This document shows, piece by piece, positions 1 through 8,512 of a DNA stretch of 64,000 bases. The stretch covers positions 1 through 64,000 of the forward strand of contig JAZSFA010000004.1 in the NCBI GenBank assembly GCA_045531965.1, written 5' to 3'. Position 1 is the first letter of the stretch, and the number at the start of each line of letters is the position of its first letter. The position numbers and the translations under genes were made by a program. This DNA comes from CAMEON01 sp045531965 (lineage in GTDB: Bacteria > Bacillota > Clostridia > Oscillospirales > CAG-272). The notes under the pieces are model-generated. The model worked only from the letters and a program-made list of their open reading frames with translations, did not search any database and was not told the origin of the DNA.

Positions 1-2
1 AT

Positions 3-593
3 GCGGTTCGCTTTCGGAAATTCTTGCTCGGTTGTGCTGCTCTTGTTTCAGAGCAGGTCAATTATGCAACTCTCGCAGAGTCGGCAGATATTACACAGCC
101 TACTGCAAAGGAATGGTTGCGCATTTTGGAGGGATTGCATATCGTGTATTTGCTGCAACCTTACTCCAACAATGCGTTCAAGCGACTTACAAAAACGCCG
201 AAACTGTATTTCTGTGACACAGGACTTTGCGCATACCTTTCAATGTGGCTCACACCCGACGTTCTCCAAAGGGGCGCGGCAAGCGGACATTTCTATGAGA
301 ATTACGTGGTGATGGAGCTTGTAAAGAATTACGCTTATGCCAAAAGCAAGGCGAATGTCACGTATTACCGCGACTCCAATGCGAAGGAGATAGACGTTTT
401 CGTAGAGGAAAACAGTATCATTCATCCTTTGGAAATCAAGAAATCCGCAAGCCCCGACAAGCGCGAGGTTAAGAAATACTCTGTACTTGACAAAGCAGAG
501 CTGGATCGCGGAAACGGCGGCATCGTTTGTATGTGCGAAGAACCCATACCTATTGATGAAAAAAACTGCTTTATTCCAAGTAATCTGATTTAA
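3..593 (+). CDS. AAA-type ATPase, C-terminal DUF4143 part (cut by left edge)
   Basis: This is the last ~196 residues of an ATP-binding protein of the AAA_14/DUF4143 kind. The reading frame is open to the first base, so the start and the P-loop domain lie outside the window. Visible features are a winged-helix-like stretch (ADITQPTAKEWLRILEGLHI), the FCDTGLCAYL segment and a C-terminal nuclease-like strand with the motif pattern EIDVFVEE...EIKKS, both usual in DUF4143 proteins. Such proteins are common orphan ATPases of unclear role in Clostridia and their mobile elements. It is followed by a strong terminator at 616-649, so it is probably not co-transcribed with the conjugation genes. Confidence 0.75.
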   Translation, partial: AVRFRKFLLGCAALVSEQVNYATLAESADITQPTAKEWLRILEGLHIVYLLQPYSNNAFKRLTKTPKLYFCDTGLCAYLSMWLTPDVLQRGAASGHFYENYVVMELVKNYAYAKSKANVTYYRDSNAKEIDVFVEENSIIHPLEIKKSASPDKREVKKYSVLDKAELDRGNGGIVCMCEEPIPIDEKNCFIPSNLI

Positions 594-615
594 CACTAAA
601 ACAATCAAATACGAG

Positions 616-649
616 AAAGCATCGTACTCACAAGGTACGGTGCTTTTTA
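616..649 (+). terminator. Rho-independent terminator after the DUF4143 ATPase
   Basis: A 12-bp stem (AAAGCATCGTAC with GTACGGTGCTTT, one G-U pair) and a 7-base loop are followed by a run of T. It separates the ATPase gene from the operon starting at 671. Confidence 0.8.
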
Positions 650-670
650 TATTGTGAAAGGAACAGTAAT

Positions 671-1261
671 ATGAATTATAAAAATCCAGTCAGCAGAGAA
701 GATCCCAACGCCATTGAAAAGCTCTATGAGAAGCTTGCCGAATGTGAGCGTTTGCAGGATACGATGAAGGAAGTCAATTCCTATTACCGTAAAGAAGGCA
801 AGGTCATCGGTTGCCCTTGCCTTACGGAAAAACAAGCGGATGCGCTCGATGAGAGTATGCGCAGCAGATACCCGATGCACACACAGCCTTATCCGCCTTA
901 TGCACTAACAAATAACAGCGCGGAGATCCGCAGACTCAAGAAACGTATCGAAGAACTCTCTGTTGCAAAAGAGACCGAATACGTTGGTTGGGAGTTTGAC
1001 GGCGGCGAGGTTGTACCCAATAAAGAAAACTGTCGCTTGCAGATTTTCTTTGATGAGAAACCCGATGAGGAAAAGAGAAGCGCGCTCAAGATGCGAGGAT
1101 TCCATTGGTCTCCCACCGAGGGAGCTTGGCAGAGACAGTTGAACTCAAACGCTATCTATGCCACCGACCGCTTGGAGTTCTTGAAACCTCTTGACGGTCA
1201 TAGACCTTCTGAGCTTCAGCCGAAAATCAACGTAAGAGACAAGGGCGGTGAAGCTCGATGA
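671..1261 (+). CDS. Uncharacterised ICE protein
   Basis: A 196-residue soluble protein with no signal peptide or membrane segment. Residues ~70-100 look like a coiled coil (RRLKKRIEELSVAKE). The second half carries a pattern seen in proteins of clostridial conjugative elements, around LQIFFDEKP, MRGFHWSPTEGAWQRQLN and FLKPL. This stretch also occurs at the end of larger ICE methylase/DUF3560-type proteins, so this may be a stand-alone version; that link is from memory and not certain. It is the first gene of the operon after the terminator and overlaps the next gene by 4 bases (ATGA). Function unknown. Confidence 0.7.
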   Translation: MNYKNPVSREDPNAIEKLYEKLAECERLQDTMKEVNSYYRKEGKVIGCPCLTEKQADALDESMRSRYPMHTQPYPPYALTNNSAEIRRLKKRIEELSVAKETEYVGWEFDGGEVVPNKENCRLQIFFDEKPDEEKRSALKMRGFHWSPTEGAWQRQLNSNAIYATDRLEFLKPLDGHRPSELQPKINVRDKGGEAR

Positions 1262-1944
1262 ATAACGATGAGATCATTGCCAAAGCCAATGACTTTTTTG
1301 AAAAGCTAAATGGGCAACGGCAAGAGGACGGCGAGGGGTTACTTGTCAAATCTCATATTCTGACCTATAAAGATCAGCCGGAGAGATCAATCCTTGTGCT
1401 GATGTCGGAAGAATATGAAGATGCGTATATCTATCAGCCGTTATCGGAAAAAGAACAGCCATACAACCCGCATTACAATGAGCCGGACGAAATCTTGTTC
1501 GGGTACTTGGAAGAAGGATATGAGATAGCAGAAATGGATCTGCACACTCACGCGGCTCTATGGAACTATATCAGCGAAACACAGTTGGTAGAGTGTCACG
1601 ATGGTTTGCAGAAGTATCTTGATTACTGCTTGCAAAACCGCATTACGGTTGACAAGCTCAAGAGTGTTTATGACTATAAGTTCAATGACCTTTTGAGCTT
1701 CTATGCTGATGCAAAAGAAGATATATTCCTTCGCGCCGACAGCTTCAAGAATGAGCCTTGGTATGATGATGTTGCGCTTTACACTCGCATTGGAGTATGC
1801 AAGCCGAAACCCATATATGCCAAAGAGGTGTGCAGAGCATTAAGGCAACTCGGGTACGGTGTGACTCTCAAGTTTAAGGGGGGAGATCTGTATGTAACCC
1901 CTTACGGAAAGAATAAGAAACCAAAAGAAACAGAAGCACGATAA
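1258..1944 (+). CDS. Uncharacterised acidic ICE protein
   Basis: A 228-residue acidic soluble protein without signal peptide or transmembrane segment. The first half is rich in Glu/Asp and Tyr (DEILFGYLEEGYEIAEMDLH). The C-terminus (ALRQLGYGVTLKFKGGDLYVTPYGK) is basic and could bind nucleic acid or fold as a small separate domain. It overlaps the gene before it by ATGA and sits 10 bases before prgI, so it belongs to the conjugation operon. It has some of the acidity of DNA-mimic antirestriction proteins, but no ArdA motif is visible and I do not assign that role. Confidence 0.7.
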   Translation: MNNDEIIAKANDFFEKLNGQRQEDGEGLLVKSHILTYKDQPERSILVLMSEEYEDAYIYQPLSEKEQPYNPHYNEPDEILFGYLEEGYEIAEMDLHTHAALWNYISETQLVECHDGLQKYLDYCLQNRITVDKLKSVYDYKFNDLLSFYADAKEDIFLRADSFKNEPWYDDVALYTRIGVCKPKPIYAKEVCRALRQLGYGVTLKFKGGDLYVTPYGKNKKPKETEAR

Positions 1945-1953
1945 GGAGAGCTT

Positions 1954-2283
1954 ATGGAAATCAAGATAAACAAAGAGATAAAAGAATACAACGAAACGAT
2001 GTTCTTCGGTTTATCGGTGAGACAGTTTATCTTCGCTATCCTTGCTTGCGGTGCGGCAGTCGGAATCTATTTCGGCTGCCGTAGTTTTATGGGAACGGAA
2101 ACGCTCTCTTGGCTCTGTATGCTCGGAGCCGCACCTTTTGCGGCACTCGGCTTTATCCGATATAACGGAATGTATGCGGAGCAGATCGCAAAAGCGTGGA
2201 TACGAAGTGAGATCTTGATGCCGAGACATCACACCTTTACCGGCAAGAACGAAAAATATGTTAAGAACAAGGAGGACAAATGA
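1954..2283 (+). CDS. prgI: PrgI family conjugation membrane protein
   Basis: A 109-residue protein with the PrgI/VirB3-like layout. A short cytoplasmic N-terminus (KINKEIKEYNETMFFGLSVR) leads into two hydrophobic helices at ~25-45 and ~55-72, then a basic tail. In Gram-positive type IV secretion this small membrane protein partners the VirB4 ATPase at the cytoplasmic membrane. Here it lies directly upstream of virB4 and overlaps it by 4 bases (ATGA), which is the expected order. A clear AAGGAG site precedes the start. Confidence 0.85.
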   Translation: MEIKINKEIKEYNETMFFGLSVRQFIFAILACGAAVGIYFGCRSFMGTETLSWLCMLGAAPFAALGFIRYNGMYAEQIAKAWIRSEILMPRHHTFTGKNEKYVKNKEDK

Positions 2284-4607
2284 GTATCTTTCAGCCTAAA
2301 AAGAAAACGGTAGAGCCGGATGCCGTTCCCACCAACGTGGAGCAGGCTATTCCAATCCAAGGGGTCTATGAGGACGGTATCTTCCTTGTAGGGAGAAACT
2401 TGTGGTCAAAGACCTTTACCTTTACCGATATAAACTATGCCGTGGCTTCAAGAGAAGATAAGGAGGGAATGTTCCTCGGTTATTCCGAGATTTTGAACTC
2501 CCTTGACAGCGGAGCTACGACTAAGATCACAATCAATAACCGCCGTATTCAGAAAAGCAAGTTTGAGGAGCGCAATATGTTACCACTTGTTGGTGATAAC
2601 CTTGACCGCTATCGCAGAGAATACAACTCTGTCCTGGAGCGAAACGCCAACCTCTCGGCAGGCGTTGTGCAGGACAAGTTTATGACGATTACGGTGGAAA
2701 AGAAAACCCTTGAAGAAGCAAGGGGATATTTCAACCGCGTGGGTGCAGAGTTCACCACGCTCTTTTCAAAGCTCGGCTCCAAGTTTGAGGAAGTGGGCGA
2801 GGAAGATAAGATTCGTATACTCTACGATTTCTTCCACAAGGGATATGAGGATGATTTCAGATATGACAGATTCCTCAATGCTAAAAGAGGTCACGACTTC
2901 AAGATCGCACTTGCCCCTCAATCCCTTGAGTTCAGAAGCGACTACTTCAAGATGGACAGTCGCTTTGCAAGAGTTCTGTATCTCAAGGACTATGCCAACT
3001 TCATCAAAGATAGCTTTATCGCGGAGCTGACCGATATTGACCGTAGCCTTATGCTGTCTATCGACGCAGACCCCATTCCTATGGATCAAGCGGTAAGGCA
3101 GGGCGAAAGTAAGCTCCTTGCTGTCGAGACCAATATATCGAATTGGCAGAGAAAGCAGAATCAGAACAACAACTTCTCGGCGGCAATTCCTTATGATATG
3201 GAGCGTCAGCGCGAGGAGAGCAGAGAATTTCTCAATGACCTTGTGGCGCGAGATCAGCGAATGATTCCCGCACTCATCACTCTCGTTCATAGCGCGGATA
3301 GCAAGGAACAGCTTGACGCAGATACCGAGAGCATTTTGCAGTGTGCAAGAAAGCACCTTTGCGCTATGTCGGTGCTTCGTTGGCAGCAACTTGAAGGACT
3401 CAATACCTGCTTGCCGTATGGCGGCACAAAGCTGAATATCCGCAGAACTCTCACCACCGAGAGCCTTGCAGTGTTTATGCCGTTCCACGTTCAAGAGGTA
3501 TGCCATAAGAACGGTCTGTATATCGGTAACAACGCGATCAGCAAGAATATGATTATGGTCAACCGTGGGGAACTGCTTAACGGTAACTCCTTTATCACGG
3601 GCGTTTCCGGTTCGGGTAAGTCTATGATGGCAAAGCAAGAGCTGACGAGCCTGCTTCTGTCTGATAAGAACGCAGACGTGATCGTAATCGACCCCGAGCG
3701 AGAGTACACGCTATTAACCGAAGCCTTCGGCGGTGAAACGGTCGCGGTATCTGCTACAAGTAAAAGCCATATCAACGCTATGGCGATGAACCGAGACTAT
3801 GCGGACGGTGCAAATCCCGTAATTCTCAAGTCCGAGTTCATTCTGTCTCTCTGTGAGCAGGTAATGAACGGAGGACTTGGAGCAAAAGAGAAGTCGATCA
3901 TCGACCGCTGTACCTCTATTGTGTACCGCGACTATATGCTCGGTGGTTGTGTGGCAGAGCCGCCCACGCTCAAGGACTTCCGTGAGGTGCTCCTTCAGCA
4001 GAGCGAGGTAGAAGCACAGGATATTGCCCTTGCAATCGAGCTATTCACCGACGGTTCTCTCAACACCTTTGCACAACAGACCAACGTGAACACCCGTAGC
4101 CGCTTTATCTGTTATGACATTCACGAGCTTGGCAAGCAGCTTATGCCTATCGGTATGCTTGTAGTGCTTGACAGTCTCCTTAACCGCATCACCGAGAACA
4201 GAGCGAAGGGAAGAAAGACGTATATCTTCATCGACGAGATCTACCTTTTGTTCCAACACGATTACTCCGCCAACTTCCTCTTTACGATGTGGAAGAAGGT
4301 GCGAAAATACAATGCCTATATCCTCGGTATCACGCAGAACGTGGAGGACTTGCTTCAATCGCACACGGCGCGTACTATGCTTGCAAACTCCGAGCTTGTT
4401 ATTATGCTCAACCAAGCCGCGACCGACCGCGAACAACTTGCAGAGCTGATGGGAATCTCCGATCTTCAGATGTCGTATATCACCAACGTAGAAGCAGGTC
4501 ACGGACTTATCAAGATCGGCGGTGCGCTTGTACCTTTCGTTAACAATTTTCCGAAGGATATACAGCTCTACAAACTCATGACAACCAAACCATCTGAACG
4601 CTTATGA
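2280..4607 (+). CDS. virB4: VirB4/TraE-like conjugation ATPase
   Basis: A 775-residue motor ATPase of the Gram-positive type IV secretion system. Walker A (GVSGSGKSMM) lies at ~440-449 and Walker B (TYIFIDEIYLLF) at ~646-657. The C-terminal 'TQNVEDLL' and 'MLANSELVIMLNQA' segments are typical of VirB4 proteins of clostridial ICEs. It drives assembly of the channel and transfer of the DNA-relaxase complex at the membrane. Length is normal for the family and the frame is intact. It overlaps both prgI and the following Cys-rich gene by ATGA junctions, so translation is coupled. The relaxase and coupling protein are not in the window and would lie to the left. Confidence 0.92.
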   Translation: MSIFQPKKKTVEPDAVPTNVEQAIPIQGVYEDGIFLVGRNLWSKTFTFTDINYAVASREDKEGMFLGYSEILNSLDSGATTKITINNRRIQKSKFEERNMLPLVGDNLDRYRREYNSVLERNANLSAGVVQDKFMTITVEKKTLEEARGYFNRVGAEFTTLFSKLGSKFEEVGEEDKIRILYDFFHKGYEDDFRYDRFLNAKRGHDFKIALAPQSLEFRSDYFKMDSRFARVLYLKDYANFIKDSFIAELTDIDRSLMLSIDADPIPMDQAVRQGESKLLAVETNISNWQRKQNQNNNFSAAIPYDMERQREESREFLNDLVARDQRMIPALITLVHSADSKEQLDADTESILQCARKHLCAMSVLRWQQLEGLNTCLPYGGTKLNIRRTLTTESLAVFMPFHVQEVCHKNGLYIGNNAISKNMIMVNRGELLNGNSFITGVSGSGKSMMAKQELTSLLLSDKNADVIVIDPEREYTLLTEAFGGETVAVSATSKSHINAMAMNRDYADGANPVILKSEFILSLCEQVMNGGLGAKEKSIIDRCTSIVYRDYMLGGCVAEPPTLKDFREVLLQQSEVEAQDIALAIELFTDGSLNTFAQQTNVNTRSRFICYDIHELGKQLMPIGMLVVLDSLLNRITENRAKGRKTYIFIDEIYLLFQHDYSANFLFTMWKKVRKYNAYILGITQNVEDLLQSHTARTMLANSELVIMLNQAATDREQLAELMGISDLQMSYITNVEAGHGLIKIGGALVPFVNNFPKDIQLYKLMTTKPSERL

Positions 4608-4966
4608 GTAGCTTGATACAAATGAGTCCGAAGCAGCGAATACGTGCGAATAAGTTAATTCGCCGTATGTGCGCAAACTTCATGGATGGAGAGTGTGTAT
4701 GTCTTGATTGCGAGTGTCCGCAGATCATTTCCTATTCCTTGCTCTGTAAGTATTTCAAGAGGGCGGTGTTGCCCCTTGATAAAGAGCTTGAAGCGGAAGT
4801 AGAAAAAAGCAATGTGGAGTTTCGATGTTCAGAGTGTGGCGTTCCTATTGAAAAAACGGGAAACAAACGGCAGTTTTGTGAGCTTTGTTCACGGAAAAGG
4901 TATCTTGTGGCAAAGGCAAAATACGAGCAAGAAAAACGGTATATGCGTGGAAAAATAGAGGGGTAA
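4604..4966 (+). CDS. Cysteine-rich VLP-type small protein
   Basis: A 120-residue protein with two cysteine clusters: a first group around CANFMDGECVCLDCECPQ (residues ~23-40) and a zinc-ribbon-like second one around CSECGVPI...QFCELCSRKRY (residues ~75-100). This matches the 'Cys-rich VLP' proteins that stand beside virB4 in many Firmicutes conjugative elements. Role unknown; metal or nucleic-acid binding is likely from the cysteines. Start codon overlaps the virB4 stop (ATGA). The tail is basic and coiled-coil-like. Confidence 0.75.
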   Translation: MSSLIQMSPKQRIRANKLIRRMCANFMDGECVCLDCECPQIISYSLLCKYFKRAVLPLDKELEAEVEKSNVEFRCSECGVPIEKTGNKRQFCELCSRKRYLVAKAKYEQEKRYMRGKIEG

Positions 4967-5004
4967 AAGTCCTTATATGTCAAGGCTTTTCAAACGCGAT
5001 TTTC

Positions 5005-5096
5005 GGGGTGGCAAGGTAGCAATACCTTACACCCCATTTTTGCGTTCTATTTTTCCACGGTGTTGATTTTCGGGCGGTAGCAATACTGCCCATTTT
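5005..5096 (+). promoter_or_regulatory. Tandem GCAA-loop hairpins upstream of the PAPS-reductase-like gene
   Basis: Two hairpins share the core GGTA-GCAA-TAC. The first pairs GGGGTG/CACCCC and AAGGTA/TACCTT (5005-5035). The second pairs GGGCGGTA with TACTGCCC (5072-5091). Each has a GNRA-type GCAA loop and is followed by ATTTTT. They could be terminators, an attenuator or a small cis-acting RNA. The second ends 10 bases before the ribosome binding site of the next gene. Confidence 0.6.
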
Positions 5097-5111
5097 TATT
5101 TGGAGGTAAAC

Positions 5112-5897
5112 GTGAGTAAAAAGAAACTCTATATGGTTTCTCTATCGGGCGGTAAGGATTCCACGGCTATGCTATTGCGTTTGATCGAGGAGAGACGCCC
5201 GATAGATTTGATTTTGTTCTGTGATACGGGACTTGAATTTCCTCAGATGTACGACCATCTTAAAAAGTTGGAGCAGTATATCGGCAGAAAGATAACCTAC
5301 CTTAAAGCAGAACACAGCTTTGAGTATTACTTCTCGGAGTATATGCCAAAGCGAAAGAATCCCAAGCTCCGTCAGTATGCGGGTAACAGTTGGGCAGGCC
5401 CTCGTAACCGTTGGTGTACGGGGATGCTCAAAACAAGAGTGATACGCGCATACTTGAAGGAGCTGAAAAAAGAATACGATGTGATCGAGTATATCGGCAT
5501 AGCCACCGATGAACCGAAGCGAATCAAAGAGGGTGGTTGTTATCCTCTCGTTGAATGGGGAATGACCGAAAAGGATTGCCTTGATTACTGTTATGCTAAA
5601 GGCTTTGATTGGGGCGGTCTCTATGAGATCTTTCACCGTGTATCTTGTTGGTGTTGTCCCTTGCAGGCTCTATCCGAGCTTCGCAAGCTCTATGAGCATT
5701 TTCCCGATTTGTGGGCGCAGTTGCGCCGATGGGATGACAGCACTTGGCGGCAGTTCCGCGCTGACTATTCGGTACGTGAGTTGGAGATCCGCTTTGCGTA
5801 TGAGAAGGAATGGAGCGCAGACGGAAAGAGAATCCGCAACAGAGCATTTTATAACGCTCTAAAGCAGAGAATTGATGAAAGCAGGGTGAGCGCATGA
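5112..5897 (+). CDS. PAPS-reductase/PP-loop family protein of a conjugative element
   Basis: A 261-residue PP-loop ATP pyrophosphatase related to phosphoadenosine phosphosulfate reductases and DndC. The SGGKDST motif is at ~12-18. Cysteine motifs RWCTGMLK (~99) and SCWCCPL (~178-184) suggest an iron-sulfur cluster or metal site. I chose the GTG start at 5112 because GGAGG lies 5 bases upstream; reading from the in-frame TTG at 5100 would leave no ribosome binding site. Relatives travel in Firmicutes ICEs and phages and may modify DNA or RNA bases, but the substrate is unknown. It overlaps the next gene by 4 bases. Confidence 0.8.
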   Translation: MSKKKLYMVSLSGGKDSTAMLLRLIEERRPIDLILFCDTGLEFPQMYDHLKKLEQYIGRKITYLKAEHSFEYYFSEYMPKRKNPKLRQYAGNSWAGPRNRWCTGMLKTRVIRAYLKELKKEYDVIEYIGIATDEPKRIKEGGCYPLVEWGMTEKDCLDYCYAKGFDWGGLYEIFHRVSCWCCPLQALSELRKLYEHFPDLWAQLRRWDDSTWRQFRADYSVRELEIRFAYEKEWSADGKRIRNRAFYNALKQRIDESRVSA

Positions 5898-6942
5898 AGA
5901 TTAAGACAAGGGAATCTCTAAAAACGATAAAGACCTTTGACCGCGCGGAAACGCTTGCACAGAAATCCAAAAGCGGAGTATCCTCGCTTCACAACTCTGC
6001 CGAGCAGACACAGAATATAGGGTATGAGTCGGAAACCGATTATGCCGGAAGTGAGCTTCAAGACAAGGAAGAACGAATCGCACGTATGACGGTTGTGGGA
6101 GCGAACAAGGTCGGGCAATGGGGAGTTAAGGAAACTCGTAAGAATATTCAGAAGTGGAGAAATCGACCGAGAAAACCCAAGCCAAATCCGAAGCTAAAGC
6201 AGTTACCCTCACCGCAGAGAACGATGCTTGAAGCACCAAAGAAGGGAATCAAGGCAGCATCAAAGGGTACAAAGACCGTCGCAAAGGGCGCAAAGACTAC
6301 GGCGAAAGCAACGGTAGCCGCCATTAAAGGCATTGTAGCCGCGATTGTGGCAGGCGGTTGGGTTGCTGTCCTCATTATTGTTATCGTAGTTATAGTGGCT
6401 CTTGTGGTTGGCTCCGTGTATGCTATATTCGTTCCGGCAGAAGATAGCGGCATTACGATTTATAGCGTAAAGTCCGAGCTTGAAAGGGAATATCACCAAA
6501 GGCAAAGTGAGCTGATAGCAAACTGTAAGTATGACATTCTCAATTATGAGGTTGATATAGCCGAATGGGATGAGATGATCGCGGTATATGCGGTCAAGCT
6601 GAATCTTGGCGACGATCCGCAAGAGGTAGCCACATTTGACGAGGACAAGGCTGCCAAGCTCAAGGAGATTTTTGGGGGGATATGAACTCGATTTCCTTGC
6701 GTACCGAATCCAAAACAATGATTGTAACACAATATGAAACAGATGCAGATGGGAATTATGTTGAGGTACAAGAAGATGTTACGCTGATGATCCTGACCGT
6801 AGTGACTGACAATATGAGTCTGGTTGAAATCTCGGATAAGTACGGCTTTTCTGCGAAGCAAAATGATATGCTCAATGAATTATTAAGTGAAGAAAATGCT
6901 GAACTATGGGCTGGATTGCTCGGTGAGAAATCCCTTGAATAA
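5894..6942 (+). pseudogene. ICE cell-wall hydrolase (CD1107-like), frameshifted and 3'-truncated
   Basis: The N-terminal 263 residues match the membrane-anchored peptidoglycan hydrolases of clostridial ICEs. The start is MKIKTRESLKTIKTFDRAET, followed by a Lys/Ala-rich linker (~100-145) and one transmembrane helix (~150-180). Translation stops at 6685 after KEIFGGI. The other frame from 6682 continues with the expected next segment (MNSISLRTESKT ... ISDKYGFSAKQNDMLNELL) to 6942, so about one base has been lost near 6671-6680. The catalytic lysozyme/CHAP domain that should follow is absent; the homology ends near 6940. The protein would normally open the wall for conjugation, so this copy is almost certainly inactive and marks the broken end of the module. 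Confidence 0.75.
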
Positions 6943-7073
6943 GATCGAAGAAGAACGAGAATAAAGTCAAGGTGGAACGCAGGTTCAGCCTGGACATACG
7001 CAAATAGGCTCTGAGCTTTATTTCACAATTTAACCAGCAGTTTGGGTGTTCTACAGAGCCAAATCAAAGAAAA

Positions 7074-7112
7074 ACGCTGTAGACAAGCATCAGTGTTGAT
7101 TGTCTACAGCGT
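7074..7112 (-). terminator. Terminator of the padR operon
   Basis: A perfect 13-bp stem (ACGCTGTAGACAA / TTGTCTACAGCGT) is followed, on the minus strand, by TTTTTCTTTG. It lies 15 bases past the stop of the secreted-protein gene. Confidence 0.8.
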
Positions 7113-7126
7113 CAGTATCAATCATG

Positions 7127-7642
7127 TTATGACAGATTTCCGTTTACATCGCAGGTTATGCTTATATCAATGTTTACGGTCTTAGTGGTGATAAATAGCA
7201 ATTTCTTTTTAAATGTGCCTACGCCATATGCGACATTAGAAGATTTTGTAGCACTGCCATTGCTGAACGACCAGTCATCATTATAAATGTGTACAGTATA
7301 TGTGGCGTTGGTGCATATGGCAGACACTCCCTCTACAAACGCGAATTCACCGGACAGAATATACTCCCAATCTACATTTCCATTACTATCACGGTAAGTA
7401 ACCGTCTTACTACCTTTTTTGGTTAACGATTCTGACCTTAGTACCGAATCGTTTACAACGAAGATTTCTTCTCGCAACTCTGTTGTAATATAACTACCAT
7501 CCTCAAGATAGATAATTGGGGATGAATTTACCACAAGTGGCTCACTAAGTGGCTCATTAAAATCATCAGTGGCAAATGCGGGAATGGTCAGCATCAGACC
7601 CAAAACTGTAGCGAATAGTAACGAAAAAAAGCGCTTTTTCAT
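7127..7642 (-). CDS. Secreted protein of unknown function
   Basis: A 171-residue protein with a clear Sec signal peptide (MKKRFFSLLFATVLGLMLTIPAFA, cut after AFA). The mature part is beta-rich with no domain I recognise; it has no LPXTG, no cysteines for lipid attachment and a Ser/Thr/Asn-rich composition. It is the last gene of the padR-HAAS operon, 23 bases after the HAAS gene. PadR-controlled operons often encode envelope stress or transport proteins, so an envelope role is plausible but unproven. Confidence 0.75.
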   Translation of the reverse strand: MKKRFFSLLFATVLGLMLTIPAFATDDFNEPLSEPLVVNSSPIIYLEDGSYITTELREEIFVVNDSVLRSESLTKKGSKTVTYRDSNGNVDWEYILSGEFAFVEGVSAICTNATYTVHIYNDDWSFSNGSATKSSNVAYGVGTFKKKLLFITTKTVNIDISITCDVNGNLS

Positions 7643-7665
7643 AGTTGTATTCCTCCATGCTCAAA

Positions 7666-8037
7666 TTAATGAAAATCATTTGTGACGGTGATGGTGCCGT
7701 GATCAGTTAAGATTATCACGAGCAACACGGTGATAAGGATCAGACCCACCAAGGATACCAAGGTCAGTATTCTGAACAATGTGTACTTCCGCGCAGCCTT
7801 TTGCAACCGGGGCATATCTTGACTCGAATAGAAGGACTGGGCAATGTCTTCGGGTGATCCAAAACGGTGTTCAATGTCCTGTATATTGATGCTTTCAGCA
7901 TCTCTTTCGTTGACATAATCAAAAATACGGCTCTTAAAATCGGCAATAAAGGCGTATTTCAAACTATGAGGACAGATAAGCAACTTCTGTATTGCTTGGC
8001 AGTATGCCTTGATCTCTTTATTCAGTTTCTTTTGCAT
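7666..8037 (-). CDS. HAAS-domain membrane protein (PadR partner)
   Basis: A 123-residue protein with an N-terminal HAAS-like helical domain (KAYCQAIQKLL..., FGSPEDIAQSFYSSQDM) and one transmembrane helix at ~92-113 (LFRILTLVSLVGLILITVLLVIIL). HAAS proteins are regularly encoded directly after PadR regulators and are thought to link them to the membrane. It overlaps the PadR gene by 20 bases, so the two are translationally coupled. Confidence 0.8.
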   Translation of the reverse strand: MQKKLNKEIKAYCQAIQKLLICPHSLKYAFIADFKSRIFDYVNERDAESINIQDIEHRFGSPEDIAQSFYSSQDMPRLQKAARKYTLFRILTLVSLVGLILITVLLVIILTDHGTITVTNDFH

Positions 8038-8392
8038 GGCAATCTCCTCCCGATATGTTATCCATGATCAGCGTCACGCCCTGTGTGATTTTCGCATATG
8101 TCTCTTGCATGAAACGTAGATACTCCATACCGGTCGATTCTAAATGGTAGTAGACGCGTGTGCGGCGCTTGCCCACCAGCACCCTTGTCTCAGAAATGTA
8201 TTTCTTATCGACTAATCGGTAGATGGGGCCGTATAAAGATCCTTCCTTAATGTCAATAAGTCCTTGACCCCGCTCATTCATCTCGTTTGTCATCTGGTAC
8301 ACATACATATCCTCATCCGAAAGCATTTTCAGGATCAGCATTTCCAAAATGCCACGTTTCAGATTCTCTTCAAGTTCACTGGGATAGTTCAT
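8018..8392 (-). CDS. PadR family transcriptional regulator
   Basis: A 124-residue PadR-type repressor. The winged helix covers ~10-85, with ILKMLSDEDMYVYQMTNEM, the EGSLYGPIYRLVDKKYI segment (the usual 'GTIYPLLHRLE' position) and the wing GKRRTRVYYHLESTGMEYL. The C-terminal dimerisation helix is short. It is the first gene of a leftward operon and is read from a promoter at 8433-8461. A GGGAG site precedes the ATG. Autoregulation is likely because inverted repeats lie in its promoter region. Confidence 0.88.
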   Translation of the reverse strand: MNYPSELEENLKRGILEMLILKMLSDEDMYVYQMTNEMNERGQGLIDIKEGSLYGPIYRLVDKKYISETRVLVGKRRTRVYYHLESTGMEYLRFMQETYAKITQGVTLIMDNISGGDCHAKETE

Positions 8393-8432
8393 ATGTTCTC
8401 CCTATATGATTAACATTTCTACTTTACAATAG

Positions 8433-8461
8433 ATTTTAACACAAAAAAATTATGTTGTCAA
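8433..8461 (-). promoter_or_regulatory. Sigma-A promoter of the padR operon
   Basis: On the minus strand TTGACA (8456-8461) is separated by 17 bases from TAAAAT (8433-8438). It stands back to back with the plus-strand promoter at 8484. Confidence 0.75.
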
Positions 8462-8504
8462 TACTTTTTGTCACAAAATATGCTTGACAAATTATAAAAA
8501 GTAT
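8461..8504. promoter_or_regulatory. Candidate PadR operator between divergent promoters
   Basis: Inverted repeats ATACTTTTT (8461-8469) and AAAAAGTAT (8496-8504), with TTGTCAA (8455-8461) and TTGACAA (8484-8490) as a second interleaved pair, lie between the two -10 boxes. PadR binds such ATAC...GTAT palindromes in several species, so this is a reasonable operator. Inference only. Confidence 0.5.
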
Positions 8505-8512
8505 GGTAGTAT
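8484..8512 (+). promoter_or_regulatory. Sigma-A promoter reading rightward
   Basis: TTGACA (8484-8489), a 17-base spacer and TAGTAT (8507-8512). It would transcribe towards the nucleotidyltransferase pseudogene and perhaps the ABC genes. From 8513 to 8708 I see no coding sequence. Confidence 0.7.

Noticed and set aside
1258..1944. ArdA-type antirestriction protein
   Set aside because: Acidic, but lacks the recognisable ArdA motifs.
2766..3638. 290-codon minus-strand open frame
   Set aside because: Antisense to virB4, no start signals.
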